Below are positions 1-7,434 of a stretch of 64,000 nt of DNA, piece after piece. Numbering within the stretch: the first letter of the stretch is position 1; each line of letters begins with the position of its first letter. Source of the DNA: JAWWPG01 sp038254365 (GTDB taxonomy: Bacteria > Actinomycetota > Actinomycetes > Propionibacteriales > Nocardioidaceae). Under the pieces are notes generated by a model. It was not told where the DNA came from and did not search any database. It saw only the letters and a list, made by a program, of their open reading frames with translations. Location: contig JBBSGI010000006.1 in the NCBI GenBank assembly GCA_038254365.1, forward strand, positions 1 through 64,000. The letters run 5' to 3'. The position numbers and the translations under genes are program-made.

Positions 1-1
1 C

Positions 2-145
2 CTGGCCGAGCAGCACGACGAGTGGACCGAAGGCCGCCGCTACCTCGGCCTCGAGGTCCTGGCCAAGTCCCGACTCGCCCTGCTCATCACCGCGAACACC
101 GACCACGAACAGGAGGCCCTGACACCCGCCGCACTCACCGCTTAG
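2..145 (+). mobile_element. IS256-family transposase, C-terminal fragment
   Basis: An open frame enters from the window edge and stops with TAG at 143-145, giving 47 residues. The run EWTEGRRYLGLEVLAK is the usual C-terminal signature of IS256/Mutator-type transposases. Only the tail is visible, so whether the element is intact outside the window is unknown. Its neighbour on the other strand is another transposase remnant, so this edge looks like an insertion hot spot. Confidence 0.7.
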
Positions 146-160
146 AGTGCTGCAACCGGA

Positions 161-775
161 TCACGTGGTGCCGTCCTCATCCACCACCTCCGTGGACTTG
201 ACCGCCGCCTCGACAAACTCCGAGGTGAACCGCTGGACCCACCGATAGACCGAAACGTGATCGACCGTGACGCCACGCTCGGCGAGCAACTCCTCGACAT
301 CGCGGTATGACAAGCCGTATCTCAGGTACAACGCACCGCGAGCGAGATCACCTCTCGAGGAAACCGGAAACCAGCGAACGGGGAGGCTGAGGACGAACTC
401 ATCACACCAGTCTCCTGCCGGACCCGATCGAGCAACGCAACAGTGACCTCGCGAGTACGCAGCCGCCCGGTCCGTGGTCACCTCGACCGGCAGGGACCCG
501 GTCGTCAAAACCCTGGTGAAGAAGATTCGGGCGGTGGCCAGGTCGCGTCTGGCGGACAGCCACACGTCGATGACTTGCCCATACTGGTCGACAGCCCGAT
601 ACAGGTACGTCCACCTTCCGTTGCGTGTCACCAATTGGGGTCCATTTGCGCAGAGCGACGCCGTATCCGTACGCTCTGCGCCGCTTTCACGGTCTGCGGT
701 GCTGTCGTGCCGCTCAGGGGGCTTCATGCGGCTCGACCCGTTCGCCACGCTGGGTGGACGCCGACTACAGCGCAC
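161..775 (-). pseudogene. IS6-family transposase remnant with permuted halves
   Basis: The 204-residue frame carries two recognisable IS6-family pieces in the wrong order. Residues about 51-109 match the start of the DDE catalytic core (WTYLYRAVDQYGQVIDV with Asp63, then VTTDRAAAY with Asp102). Residues about 146-187 match the N-terminal helix-turn-helix (LSYRDVEELLAERG, then VYRWVQRF). In IS6 transposases the helix-turn-helix comes first. The catalytic Glu region is missing and residues 1-50 and 110-140 match nothing. This is a dead remnant, probably from two copies joined by deletion. The family call is fairly sure; the mechanism is inference. Confidence 0.7.
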
Positions 776-1023
776 TCCCTCCGGCAGCGCAGTCCAAGCT
801 TAGTAGGCTCGCGGATTCTGACCTGCCGATTCCTGCACCGGAGACGTCCGTGGGTAGCGGCGGGTCTGCCACCGCCGGCGAGGCCCTCGGGCCTCTACTC
901 GGCCTTCTCGGGCTCGTTCAGGTCGACAACCAGCTGTATGACGCGAACGGCGAACCCCGTCAGAGGAGCGATCCCGCAGCCCGGCCAGGGACCGGGTAGT
1001 GGGCTGGGAGTAGCTTTCCGAGC

Positions 1024-1197
1024 ATGACTCGATGGTTTGGCCGGTTGGCAGGGTTGTACGTGCTGTTCGCTCTGATCGGCAGGTTTGTTGAGGCTATGGG
1101 CGCAGTTACTTGCGAATGCGACTCCAACTGCTGGTGTAAGCGCCCCGGGGTTGAGTTGTTTCGGTGGGTCTTCCCCTACGGCCATAGGTGCTCCTGA
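1024..1197 (+). CDS. small cysteine-rich membrane-anchored protein
   Basis: This 57-residue frame starts at ATG 1024 and ends TGA 1195-1197, with a GGGAG upstream. The N-terminal third is a hydrophobic segment (LAGLYVLFALIG). The rest is a compact Cys/Trp motif, CECDSNCWCKRPG, followed by FRWVFPYGHRC. It has seven residues that are Cys or part of a CxC/CxxxC pattern, unlike random translation. I believe short proteins of this layout occur in other actinobacteria, but I cannot name the family or a function. The long minus-strand frame over it has no recognisable content. Confidence 0.5.
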   Translation: MTRWFGRLAGLYVLFALIGRFVEAMGAVTCECDSNCWCKRPGVELFRWVFPYGHRCS

Positions 1198-1284
1198 CAC
1201 CCGACCTCCTCCGCCCGTCGGCCGTTCTCAGGGGCCCGGCGCCCGCCGGTGAGTGCAGCCAGAGCGGGCCTGGCCAGGTTCTGG

Positions 1285-1830
1285 CTACTCGGCGGCGGAG
1301 GCGCGTTGGCTCGCCACGCCGAGGACGTCCTCGACGCGGGGTCGGTCATCGGGTGTCCGCGGACGCCACAGGTCAGTCACGGTTCCGCCGACCACGACTG
1401 CGTCGCCGCCGAGTTGGCGGGTGTCCTCGACCGGTTTCGACCAGCGTTGGCCCGCTCGGTGTGCCCTTGCGTAGGTGAGCAGGGTGCGCGGTGAGTAGGT
1501 CCGCCACAGCGCCGCACGGCCCAGGCCGAGGAGGTCGTAGGCGACGCGGTCGGTGTCGCTGAAGACCTTCCCGGGCCATTCGAGGTGGCGTGCCACGGCA
1601 CTGAACCGATCGGGTGGGCTGAACCCGATTAGGACCAAGCCGATTCGAGGATCGGTGTGTTGCTGGTGCATCTGGACCAGATGCTGCTGGCAGGGCAGTC
1701 AATGACGGTGACGCATGAGCACCATGACGTTCACGTCGGCCAGGTCGCCGAGGTCTATGACGGACCCGTCGGCGGTATCGGTCACTGTGACACCTGCCAA
1801 AGGGATCGAGACGTTACGTCGCTTCGACAC
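1285..1830 (-). CDS. PRX-like (AhpC/TSA) thioredoxin-fold protein, predicted selenoprotein with UxxC motif
   Basis: Read from GTG 1830, behind a strong AAAGGGGAG ribosome site, to the stop at 1285, this gives 181 residues if TGA at 1701-1699 is decoded. Upstream of the TGA is the first beta-alpha unit of a peroxiredoxin-like fold (GSVIDLGDLADVNVMVLMRHRH). Downstream are LPCQQHLVQ and the rest of the fold. Residue 44 (TGA) and Cys47 are therefore the CxxC redox pair of the PRX-like2/FAM213 group, where Sec forms are known (UxxC, SelL UxxU). The start overlaps the end of the upstream oxidoreductase by 17 bases, implying translational coupling. Without Sec insertion only a 43-residue stub would be made. 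A TGC/TGT/TGG to TGA mutation or sequencing error is the alternative. Confidence 0.6.
1668..1684 (-). promoter_or_regulatory. SECIS-like stem-loop downstream of in-frame TGA
   Basis: On the minus strand, GCATCT-GGTCC-AGATGC forms a perfect 6-bp stem (7 bp if the loop is read as GTC). The apical loop begins with G, and 20 bases separate it from the TGA at 1701-1699. Bacterial SECIS elements are stem-loops about 16-37 nt after the UGA with a G in the first two loop positions, so position and loop both fit. The lower stem is weak, and a hairpin this short also occurs by chance. Confidence 0.45.
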
Positions 1831-3304
1831 TGGGGACTCCCCTTTCTTCGCGCAGGTCGGCGTGCCGTGCCCGCCTGCCGGTCCACTGTCTGCGGACGGC
1901 GGCCAGACCGCGAACCACCCGAGCCACGGGCGGACTGGCCAGCCGGGTGCGGAGGTCGTCGATCGCGGCGTTCCAGCCCGCGTCGGAGTACGTCGGGTAG
2001 GGGTGCGTGGTGCCGGCCAGGTCCCGGGTCTTCATGCCTTTACGGATGGCAAGCGTGATCTCAGCCAGGCTTTCGCCCGCCCGGGGTCCGACCACCGTCG
2101 CGCCCAGAATGCGTCCCTTGCGGTCGACCGCGAGACGGGTGAACCCCTCAGTGGCGGCGTCGGTGATCGCGCGGTCGACCTCGGCAAGGGGCCAGGACAG
2201 CAGCCGCATCCCGGTAGGCGGCGTAGCCGTGCTCACTCCGACAGCCGCTACCTCCGGGTGCGTGAACGTCACCCGCGGCACCGTCGGGTCGACACGACGG
2301 CGCAGCCCCAGGACGGCGTTGGTCGCGGCAATGCTGCCGTGCACGCCGGCCACGTGGGTGAACTGCGGGTGGCCGGTGATGTCGCCGGCAGCCCAGAGCC
2401 GCGGGTTCGTCGTGCGGAGGTGGTCGCTGACCCGCACGTGCCCGCTGCCCTGCATCTCGACGCCGGCGGCGTCCAACCGAAGGGCTCCGCTGCGCGGCGA
2501 CCGGCCGACAGCCACCAGGAGATGGGTGAACTCGACCGTTGCACCGTCCGCGAGATGAAGGGAACCCCCCGACCTCGACCCAGGTGGGGAGGCGGACACC
2601 TTGGAGACCGGTGTGCCGGTGAGCACCTTGACGCCATCTGCAGCGAGGGCTTCCTCGACGACGCGGGAGGCCGAGGGGTCCTCGCGGGCGAGCAGCCGAT
2701 CGATCCCCTCCACCATCGTGACCTCGCTCCCGAGCCGGGCGAAGGCTTGCCCGAGCTCGCAACCGATATTGCCGCCACCGAGCACCGCAAACCGGGGTGG
2801 AAGCTCGTCCAGGTCCCAGACAGTGTCACTGGTCAGGTACCCCACGTCGTCGAGCCCAGGCAGTCGCGGGACTGCCGGTGCGGAACCAGTGGTGATGATG
2901 GCCTGATCGAACCTGACCTCGCGGTCATTCAGTACCCCCCGCTGAGGCCCGGTGAAGGTGAAGTCGCCGTGCTCGACGTCCACCCCGGCCCGCTGCAACC
3001 CGACCGGCGAGTCGTTGGGCTCGATGCGCCTGATGGCCGACCGCACGTGTTGCATTACGCCGGCGAAGTCCACGCGCACCCCGTCGGCGTACACACCGAG
3101 CCGGCTGGCGTCGCGAAGCGTCGCTGCTGCCGCTGCGGCCGCCAGCAGCGACTTCGACGGAACGCACCCGGTCCACAGACAGTCGCCACCGGTCCGGTCG
3201 CGCTCGACCAGCAGCGGTTGCGCGCCGAGGCTGGCGCCAGTCTTGGCGCTGACGATCCCGGCGGTTCCGCCTCCGATGACCAACAGCTCCACCCGCTTGC
3301 TCAC
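1814..3304 (-). CDS. FAD-dependent pyridine nucleotide-disulfide oxidoreductase (mercuric reductase-like)
   Basis: This 496-residue class I flavin disulfide reductase uses NAD(P)H to reduce a disulfide or related substrate. It has the FAD dinucleotide fold GGGTAG at residues 11-16 and the redox pair Cys42/Cys47 in CLWTGC. A second nucleotide fold (AVLGGGNIGCELGQAFARLG) comes mid-protein, and LWAAGDITG and a dimerisation domain follow. GTG 3304 overlaps the anti-sigma stop as GTGA. The family includes MerA and dihydrolipoamide dehydrogenase; no N-terminal HMA domain is present, and I did not see a C-terminal vicinal Cys pair. In this operon it may recycle the downstream redoxin; that pairing is inference. 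Confidence 0.85.
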   Translation of the reverse strand: MSKRVELLVIGGGTAGIVSAKTGASLGAQPLLVERDRTGGDCLWTGCVPSKSLLAAAAAAATLRDASRLGVYADGVRVDFAGVMQHVRSAIRRIEPNDSPVGLQRAGVDVEHGDFTFTGPQRGVLNDREVRFDQAIITTGSAPAVPRLPGLDDVGYLTSDTVWDLDELPPRFAVLGGGNIGCELGQAFARLGSEVTMVEGIDRLLAREDPSASRVVEEALAADGVKVLTGTPVSKVSASPPGSRSGGSLHLADGATVEFTHLLVAVGRSPRSGALRLDAAGVEMQGSGHVRVSDHLRTTNPRLWAAGDITGHPQFTHVAGVHGSIAATNAVLGLRRRVDPTVPRVTFTHPEVAAVGVSTATPPTGMRLLSWPLAEVDRAITDAATEGFTRLAVDRKGRILGATVVGPRAGESLAEITLAIRKGMKTRDLAGTTHPYPTYSDAGWNAAIDDLRTRLASPPVARVVRGLAAVRRQWTGRRARHADLREERGVPSVEAT

Positions 3305-3582
3305 GGTTGCCCCCCTTCGACGGTGAGCTGGTCGAGCAGGTCGTGAATTCGGGCGACCGACGCGGCGTCCGGGGTTCGGTCGCGCGTCCAGCCGGCCAGT
3401 GCCCGGCTCAGCTTGGTGTAGTCGGCCATCTTGGCCGAGCACCGTTCGCAGGTGGCCAAATGCGCCTCGAGGCGGCACCGGTCGGCCGCGTCCATCGTGG
3501 CGTCCGGGTCGGCGTCGAGGTATTGGCTGAGTCGGCGGGCCGCCCACCGGCAGGTGACCATGGTGCGGATGTAGTTGATCAC
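3301..3582 (-). CDS. zinc-finger (ZAS/zf-HC2) anti-sigma factor
   Basis: The 93-residue protein has the zinc-binding layout of RsrA-type anti-sigma factors: Cys11, then His41-x3-Cys45-x2-Cys48 (HLATCERC). These proteins hold an ECF sigma factor until the thiols are oxidised and zinc is released. It is encoded directly after the sigma factor with a GTGA overlap and before two thiol-redox genes, which fits a disulfide-stress switch. The GTG at 3582 is the only start that keeps the overlap. Confidence 0.85.
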   Translation of the reverse strand: MINYIRTMVTCRWAARRLSQYLDADPDATMDAADRCRLEAHLATCERCSAKMADYTKLSRALAGWTRDRTPDAASVARIHDLLDQLTVEGGQP

Positions 3583-4151
3583 GGTGTCCCCCCGGTTCCG
3601 GTGTGAGTACGGCGCAGGTGGGTGCGGACCCGGTCGCGGGCTCTGCTGAGCCGAGACATCACCGTCCCCACGGGCACACCCATCACTTCTGCGGCCTCGG
3701 CGTAGGTCAGTCCGTCCACGTCGATGAGCAGCAGCGCGGTGCGGAACCGCGGATCCAGAGAGCTCACCGCGGACTCGAGGTCCTCACCGAACATGTTGTG
3801 CAGCACCGCGTCCTCGGCACTTGGCGGCGAGCCGGCTTCGAACGCCGGCCGAGCCCCCGGCAACGTCACCACGTCCTCAACCGGGGTGGGCCGCCGGCGG
3901 CGATGGAGGTTGAGGTTCGTGTGCCGCAAGATGGTCAACAGCCAGGCCCGCGGATGCCGTCCGTCGAACCGCTCCACGGCGCGGAAGGCGCGAATGAGCG
4001 TCTCCTGGACGAGGTCCTCGGCGTCTGTCTTGTTGCCGGTCAGGGTGAGCGCCACCCGGAGCAGCACCTCGATCTCGGGCTCGACGTGCTTCTTGAACGC
4101 ACGCTGTCGCGCTATCGGCACGGGAGGCCGGGCGTTCTCGCTGGCGTTCAC
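3579..4151 (-). CDS. ECF RNA polymerase sigma factor (SigR-like context)
   Basis: The product has about 190 residues. Region 2 includes DAEDLVQETLIRAFRAVERF and AWLLTILRHTNLN. Region 4 ends in LTYAEAAEVMGVPVGTVMSRLSRARDRVR, the -35-recognising helix-turn-helix. I prefer GTG 4151, which follows GGAG at good spacing, over the ATG at 4184. Its partner anti-sigma gene overlaps it, and the operon continues into an oxidoreductase and a redoxin. That points to an oxidative or thiol-stress regulon, as for SigR, but the exact ECF group is not certain. Confidence 0.85.
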   Translation of the reverse strand: MNASENARPPVPIARQRAFKKHVEPEIEVLLRVALTLTGNKTDAEDLVQETLIRAFRAVERFDGRHPRAWLLTILRHTNLNLHRRRRPTPVEDVVTLPGARPAFEAGSPPSAEDAVLHNMFGEDLESAVSSLDPRFRTALLLIDVDGLTYAEAAEVMGVPVGTVMSRLSRARDRVRTHLRRTHTGTGGTP

Positions 4152-4163
4152 CACAACTCCACA

Positions 4164-4190
4164 AACACAGTGGTCAAGGCACATCCTTCC
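4164..4190 (-). promoter_or_regulatory. candidate ECF autoregulatory promoter
   Basis: On the minus strand GGAAGG is followed, after 18 bases, by GTT. That is close to the SigR/SigH pattern of a GGAA-type -35 and GTT-type -10. Transcription would begin only a few bases before the GTG at 4151, giving a nearly leaderless message. The match is partial and short, so this is a suggestion only. Confidence 0.3.
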
Positions 4191-4619
4191 AAGCCGTCCA
4201 GGACGCCGACCGAAGCACCCTGGTCGGCGTCACCGCGGTCGGTCTCCCAGGGCGGGGAGGCCTCGGGCTGGCAGTCGTCGTCCACGCGGGCGTGCGCATT
4301 GCGACCCACGTCCACCGTGCCATCATGGATGCCCTGCGCGACCTCGACTCGCCCGACCCCGACTCGCTCGGCTCGCGTGACGTCTAAAGACACGCCGGGC
4401 ATGAGGAGAGATGACCGACGCGCTTCTCGGGCCCCGGGCTCCAGCACGCGAGGCTGCCGGTTCGACCCCATCGCGACCGGGATGGATGGGGCGAGCCGTC
4501 CCTGACCCGCTGCAGACCCGGCGGCGGGATGCGCTGAATCGGTACGCGCAACCGGCGCCCGCACGGGGTACTGGACCAGGAGTCAGACGACAGCGAATGG
4601 ACGACGAAGGGACACCGGC
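4191..4619. other. intergenic region, possible gene fragment
   Basis: No complete gene is recognisable. A plus-strand frame without a start codon, roughly 4181-4387, reads into ADRSTLVGVTAVGLPG and VHRAIMDALRDLD before TAA, with codon bias like that of real genes. It may be the tail of a lost gene. From 4388 to the start of the next gene nothing stands out except the AAGGGA ribosome site at the end. Confidence 0.25.
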
Positions 4620-5327
4620 ATGAGCGCATCGACCTACGCCGACCGAGTACCAGGGGCACACCGTCCGGAGGTGGTGGTCTTCGACGTCAACGAGACGCTG
4701 TCGGACATGAGCCCACTGGCCGAGAGCTTCGAACGAGTCGGGTTGGACTCCGGTGAGGTCGAGCCCTGGTTCGCCGGCGTGCTCCGTGACGGGTTCGCGC
4801 TGACCTCGGTCGGCGTGAACCCCGGCTTCGCCGAGATCGCCTCTGAGGCGCTGAAGGTCCGGTTGGCCGCCCACGACGCGGCCGCGCAGGATGTCGAGTC
4901 GGCGGTGTCTGAGGTGATGGCCACGTTCGGTTCCCTTCAGGTTCATCCCGATGTGGTGGGCGGCATCCACGCGTTAGGTGAGCTCGGGGTGCGTCTGGTG
5001 ACCTTGAGCAACGGGTCGACCACCGTGGCCGAGTCACTGCTGGACCGCGCCGGACTCAGCGACGAGTTCGAGCGGCTGATGAGCGTCGAAGACGCACCCG
5101 CGTGGAAGCCGCACCCAGCCTCCTACGCGCATGCCCTCTCCGCGTGCGGAGTGGCGGCCGGCGACGCGATGCTGGTCGCGGTTCACCCGTGGGACGTCGA
5201 CGGCGCCGCTCGGGCGGGGCTCCGGTCCGGGTGGCTGAACCGCACGGGAGCCCGCTACCCGTCATACTTCACCGCACCCGACGTCGAAGCGGCCGACCTG
5301 GTCGAGTTCGCCCGCGCTTTGGGTTGA
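4620..5327 (+). CDS. HAD-family type II haloacid dehalogenase-like hydrolase
   Basis: This 235-residue HAD hydrolase has the nucleophile motif VVVFDVNETL (the first Asp is the nucleophile), motif II LVTLSNGS, and the Lys of motif III in WKPHPASY. An acidic motif IV lies around VHPWDVDGA. The order and length match L-2-haloacid dehalogenases (type II), which swap a halogen for hydroxyl on 2-haloacids. Many relatives act on other small substrates, so the substrate is open. ATG 4620 follows AAGGGA. It stands alone between intergenic stretches. Confidence 0.8.
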   Translation: MSASTYADRVPGAHRPEVVVFDVNETLSDMSPLAESFERVGLDSGEVEPWFAGVLRDGFALTSVGVNPGFAEIASEALKVRLAAHDAAAQDVESAVSEVMATFGSLQVHPDVVGGIHALGELGVRLVTLSNGSTTVAESLLDRAGLSDEFERLMSVEDAPAWKPHPASYAHALSACGVAAGDAMLVAVHPWDVDGAARAGLRSGWLNRTGARYPSYFTAPDVEAADLVEFARALG

Positions 5328-5645
5328 CCTGGCTCGTCGATCTGGACGGACGGATGAGTCATGCGCCAAGACCCCCCAAGCGATAGGACCCCCGGTGCCC
5401 GCGCAAGCACCTCGAGGTCCAGCCAACCTCGCTCGCTCCGTGGTGCGGGTTTCAAAACTTCTCATCGTCACCGAAATGTCCAAGAATCACCGAACGTGTT
5501 CGCTGCCTGAGACTCGGTAACCGGTGGCGCCGGTGACCTGCGCGGCACGGGCAGGTTCATCTCCTTCATGGTAATCTCGCGTCGCCGTAGAGCTTGACTA
5601 TCGCTTATTGGTGCAGAGCCGTCGGAACGAGGAAGGGTGTCGCAG
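5328..5645. other. intergenic region
   Basis: About 320 bases hold no gene I can support. Short frames on either strand have no family features and no ribosome site. The final bases carry the GGAAGG ribosome site of the next gene; no clear promoter or terminator is seen. Confidence 0.5.
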
Positions 5646-7166
5646 ATGAAGCACGGGTCGCGAACGAAAAGGTTCATGGTTTTCTTCGCCGTGGCATGTG
5701 CCATGGCCGCGGTGCTGTCCTCGGCCGGAGCGGCGTCGGCCGGCAAGAAGACCGGCAATGCGTTCACCGACTTCACCGTCGCGGCCACCCCACCGAACCC
5801 CCCCGGCACCGTCTGTCCGGGGTCGGCTCTGTGCTACAACGGCGCTGCCGAGCCGGCGATCGCTGTGAGCCCGGTCGGCCGATTCTTCGGCGCATCCGAG
5901 AACGGGCTCGGCGGCGGCACGCTGGCCTGGACCTCTGGTGACAACGGCTTGCACTACGCCTCGACGCCTTCGCCCAACGACGTGTCGGCCGGCTCGGCCT
6001 CCGTGGGTAAGGAGGCCGGCCTCGAGCCCGGAGGAGGGGACACCGATGTCGCCGTCGCCACTGCAAAGAACGCAGTCGGTAACTACAACGCGTACGTCGT
6101 CTCGCTGACCCTCGCGAACATCGACGTCTCTACATCTCGCGACAACGGCACCAGCTGGTCGCTGAACCCCGCGACCGCCCTGCCGATCGACGACCGTCCG
6201 TGGGTGGCCGCGACCGGTTCGTCGAAGGTCTGCATCTCCTACCTGACGGCTCCCGGAATCCTGCTCCCCCAGGCAGGCCTGCACGTCCAGTGCAGCAACG
6301 ACGCCGGTGCCACCTTCCCGCAGGTTTCGAACGCCTATGACACATCGCAGGTCGGCCTCGGAGCCTCGCAGGGGAGCCGCACAGGCAACCTGGTGTTCGA
6401 CCCGACGAACCCGCAGTACATGTACACCGTCTTCGCCTACGCGAACGTCGAGGACGCCGCGGACCCGACCGCCTACCTGCACAACGTGGGCATCGCGGTT
6501 TCGAGCGACGGCGGTCTGACCTGGAGCGACTACCCCGTGCACATCAACCCCGACGTGACGGCGAAGTACGACAACCAGTTCGTGAATGTCGCGGTGGACA
6601 AGGCCGGCGTCGTCTACGTCGCCTACTCCGACAACAGCAGCGTCTTCTACCAGTACTCGGCCGACCATGGGCAGACTTTCAGCGCTCCGGCGAAGGCCTC
6701 GCAAGGCACCGACACCGCGGTCATGCCGTGGCTCGCCGCCGGCGACGGCGGCAAGATCGACCTCGTCTACTACCAGGCCGACGGCTACGCCGGGAACCCC
6801 GAAACGGCGCCGGCCACAGTGGCGTGGAAGGTCGGCATGGCACAGAGCCTCTCCGCCGCGTCCGCCTCACCTGGCTTCAACTACACGACGGTGAACCCGG
6901 TCGTGCACCACGGCGGTGTCTGCGAGGGTGGAGCGCTCTGCACGGGTAACCGGGACCTCTACGACGACTTCGGCGTCGAGGCCTCCCCGACTACCGGTCT
7001 GGCGTCGATCATCTACTCAGACGACCAGTACCAGAACGACGCCAACCACCAGCCGAACCCGCTGAACGGGTGCACGCCTGCCAAGACCGACCAAGGCAGC
7101 TGCGACCACACGAACATCGCCACGCAGACGAGCGGCACGGGCATCTACTCGAAGCAGCACAGATAG
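5646..7166 (+). CDS. secreted BNR/sialidase-type beta-propeller protein
   Basis: About 506 residues. ATG 5646 sits 9 bases after GGAAGG, better than GTG 5637. A classic signal peptide (basic start, FMVFFAVACAMAAVLSSAG, cleavage near ASA) sends it out of the cell. The body has repeated Asp-box-like turns (STSRDNGTSWS, VSSDGGLTWSD, QYSADHGQTFSA) typical of BNR propellers such as sialidases. No sialidase catalytic set was confirmed, so enzymatic activity is unknown. It is the first of three consecutive secreted propeller genes. Confidence 0.75.
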   Translation: MKHGSRTKRFMVFFAVACAMAAVLSSAGAASAGKKTGNAFTDFTVAATPPNPPGTVCPGSALCYNGAAEPAIAVSPVGRFFGASENGLGGGTLAWTSGDNGLHYASTPSPNDVSAGSASVGKEAGLEPGGGDTDVAVATAKNAVGNYNAYVVSLTLANIDVSTSRDNGTSWSLNPATALPIDDRPWVAATGSSKVCISYLTAPGILLPQAGLHVQCSNDAGATFPQVSNAYDTSQVGLGASQGSRTGNLVFDPTNPQYMYTVFAYANVEDAADPTAYLHNVGIAVSSDGGLTWSDYPVHINPDVTAKYDNQFVNVAVDKAGVVYVAYSDNSSVFYQYSADHGQTFSAPAKASQGTDTAVMPWLAAGDGGKIDLVYYQADGYAGNPETAPATVAWKVGMAQSLSAASASPGFNYTTVNPVVHHGGVCEGGALCTGNRDLYDDFGVEASPTTGLASIIYSDDQYQNDANHQPNPLNGCTPAKTDQGSCDHTNIATQTSGTGIYSKQHR

Positions 7167-7434
7167 CGCTACTCTGCGGTCGAGGGCGGTCAGCCGTGAG
7201 CTGTCCGCCCCGACCGGCTGCCTCGTAGACCCCCCTCCGGCGACGCCAGGACAGACCTCGGCGTCCTCGTCGTCGGAATCGTGTCGTTCCTTGGGACTTT
7301 CCGGTTCGTTCCTGCGGGACAGCAATCTTGACGTTACGATCTCGGGTGGGCGGTGGTACGTCGGCTGAGTTCTCAAACAGCGCTGCGAAGCGGCCTTGCG
7401 CTATCCACGTGCGGTCATGAACAGAGGGGGACAC

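Noticed and set aside
145..160. GTGCTGCAAC near the IS6 remnant as a terminal inverted repeat
   Set aside because: Only a partial match to IS6 ends and no second copy was found, so not claimed.
895..1200. 101-codon minus-strand frame
   Set aside because: No domain or ribosome site; it covers the small Cys-rich plus-strand gene, which has a much more protein-like pattern.
1715..3346. Long plus-strand frame of over 500 codons
   Set aside because: It lies antisense to the disulfide oxidoreductase, which has clear motifs; the plus frame has no domain and is Pro/Arg/Gly-rich noise from G+C bias.
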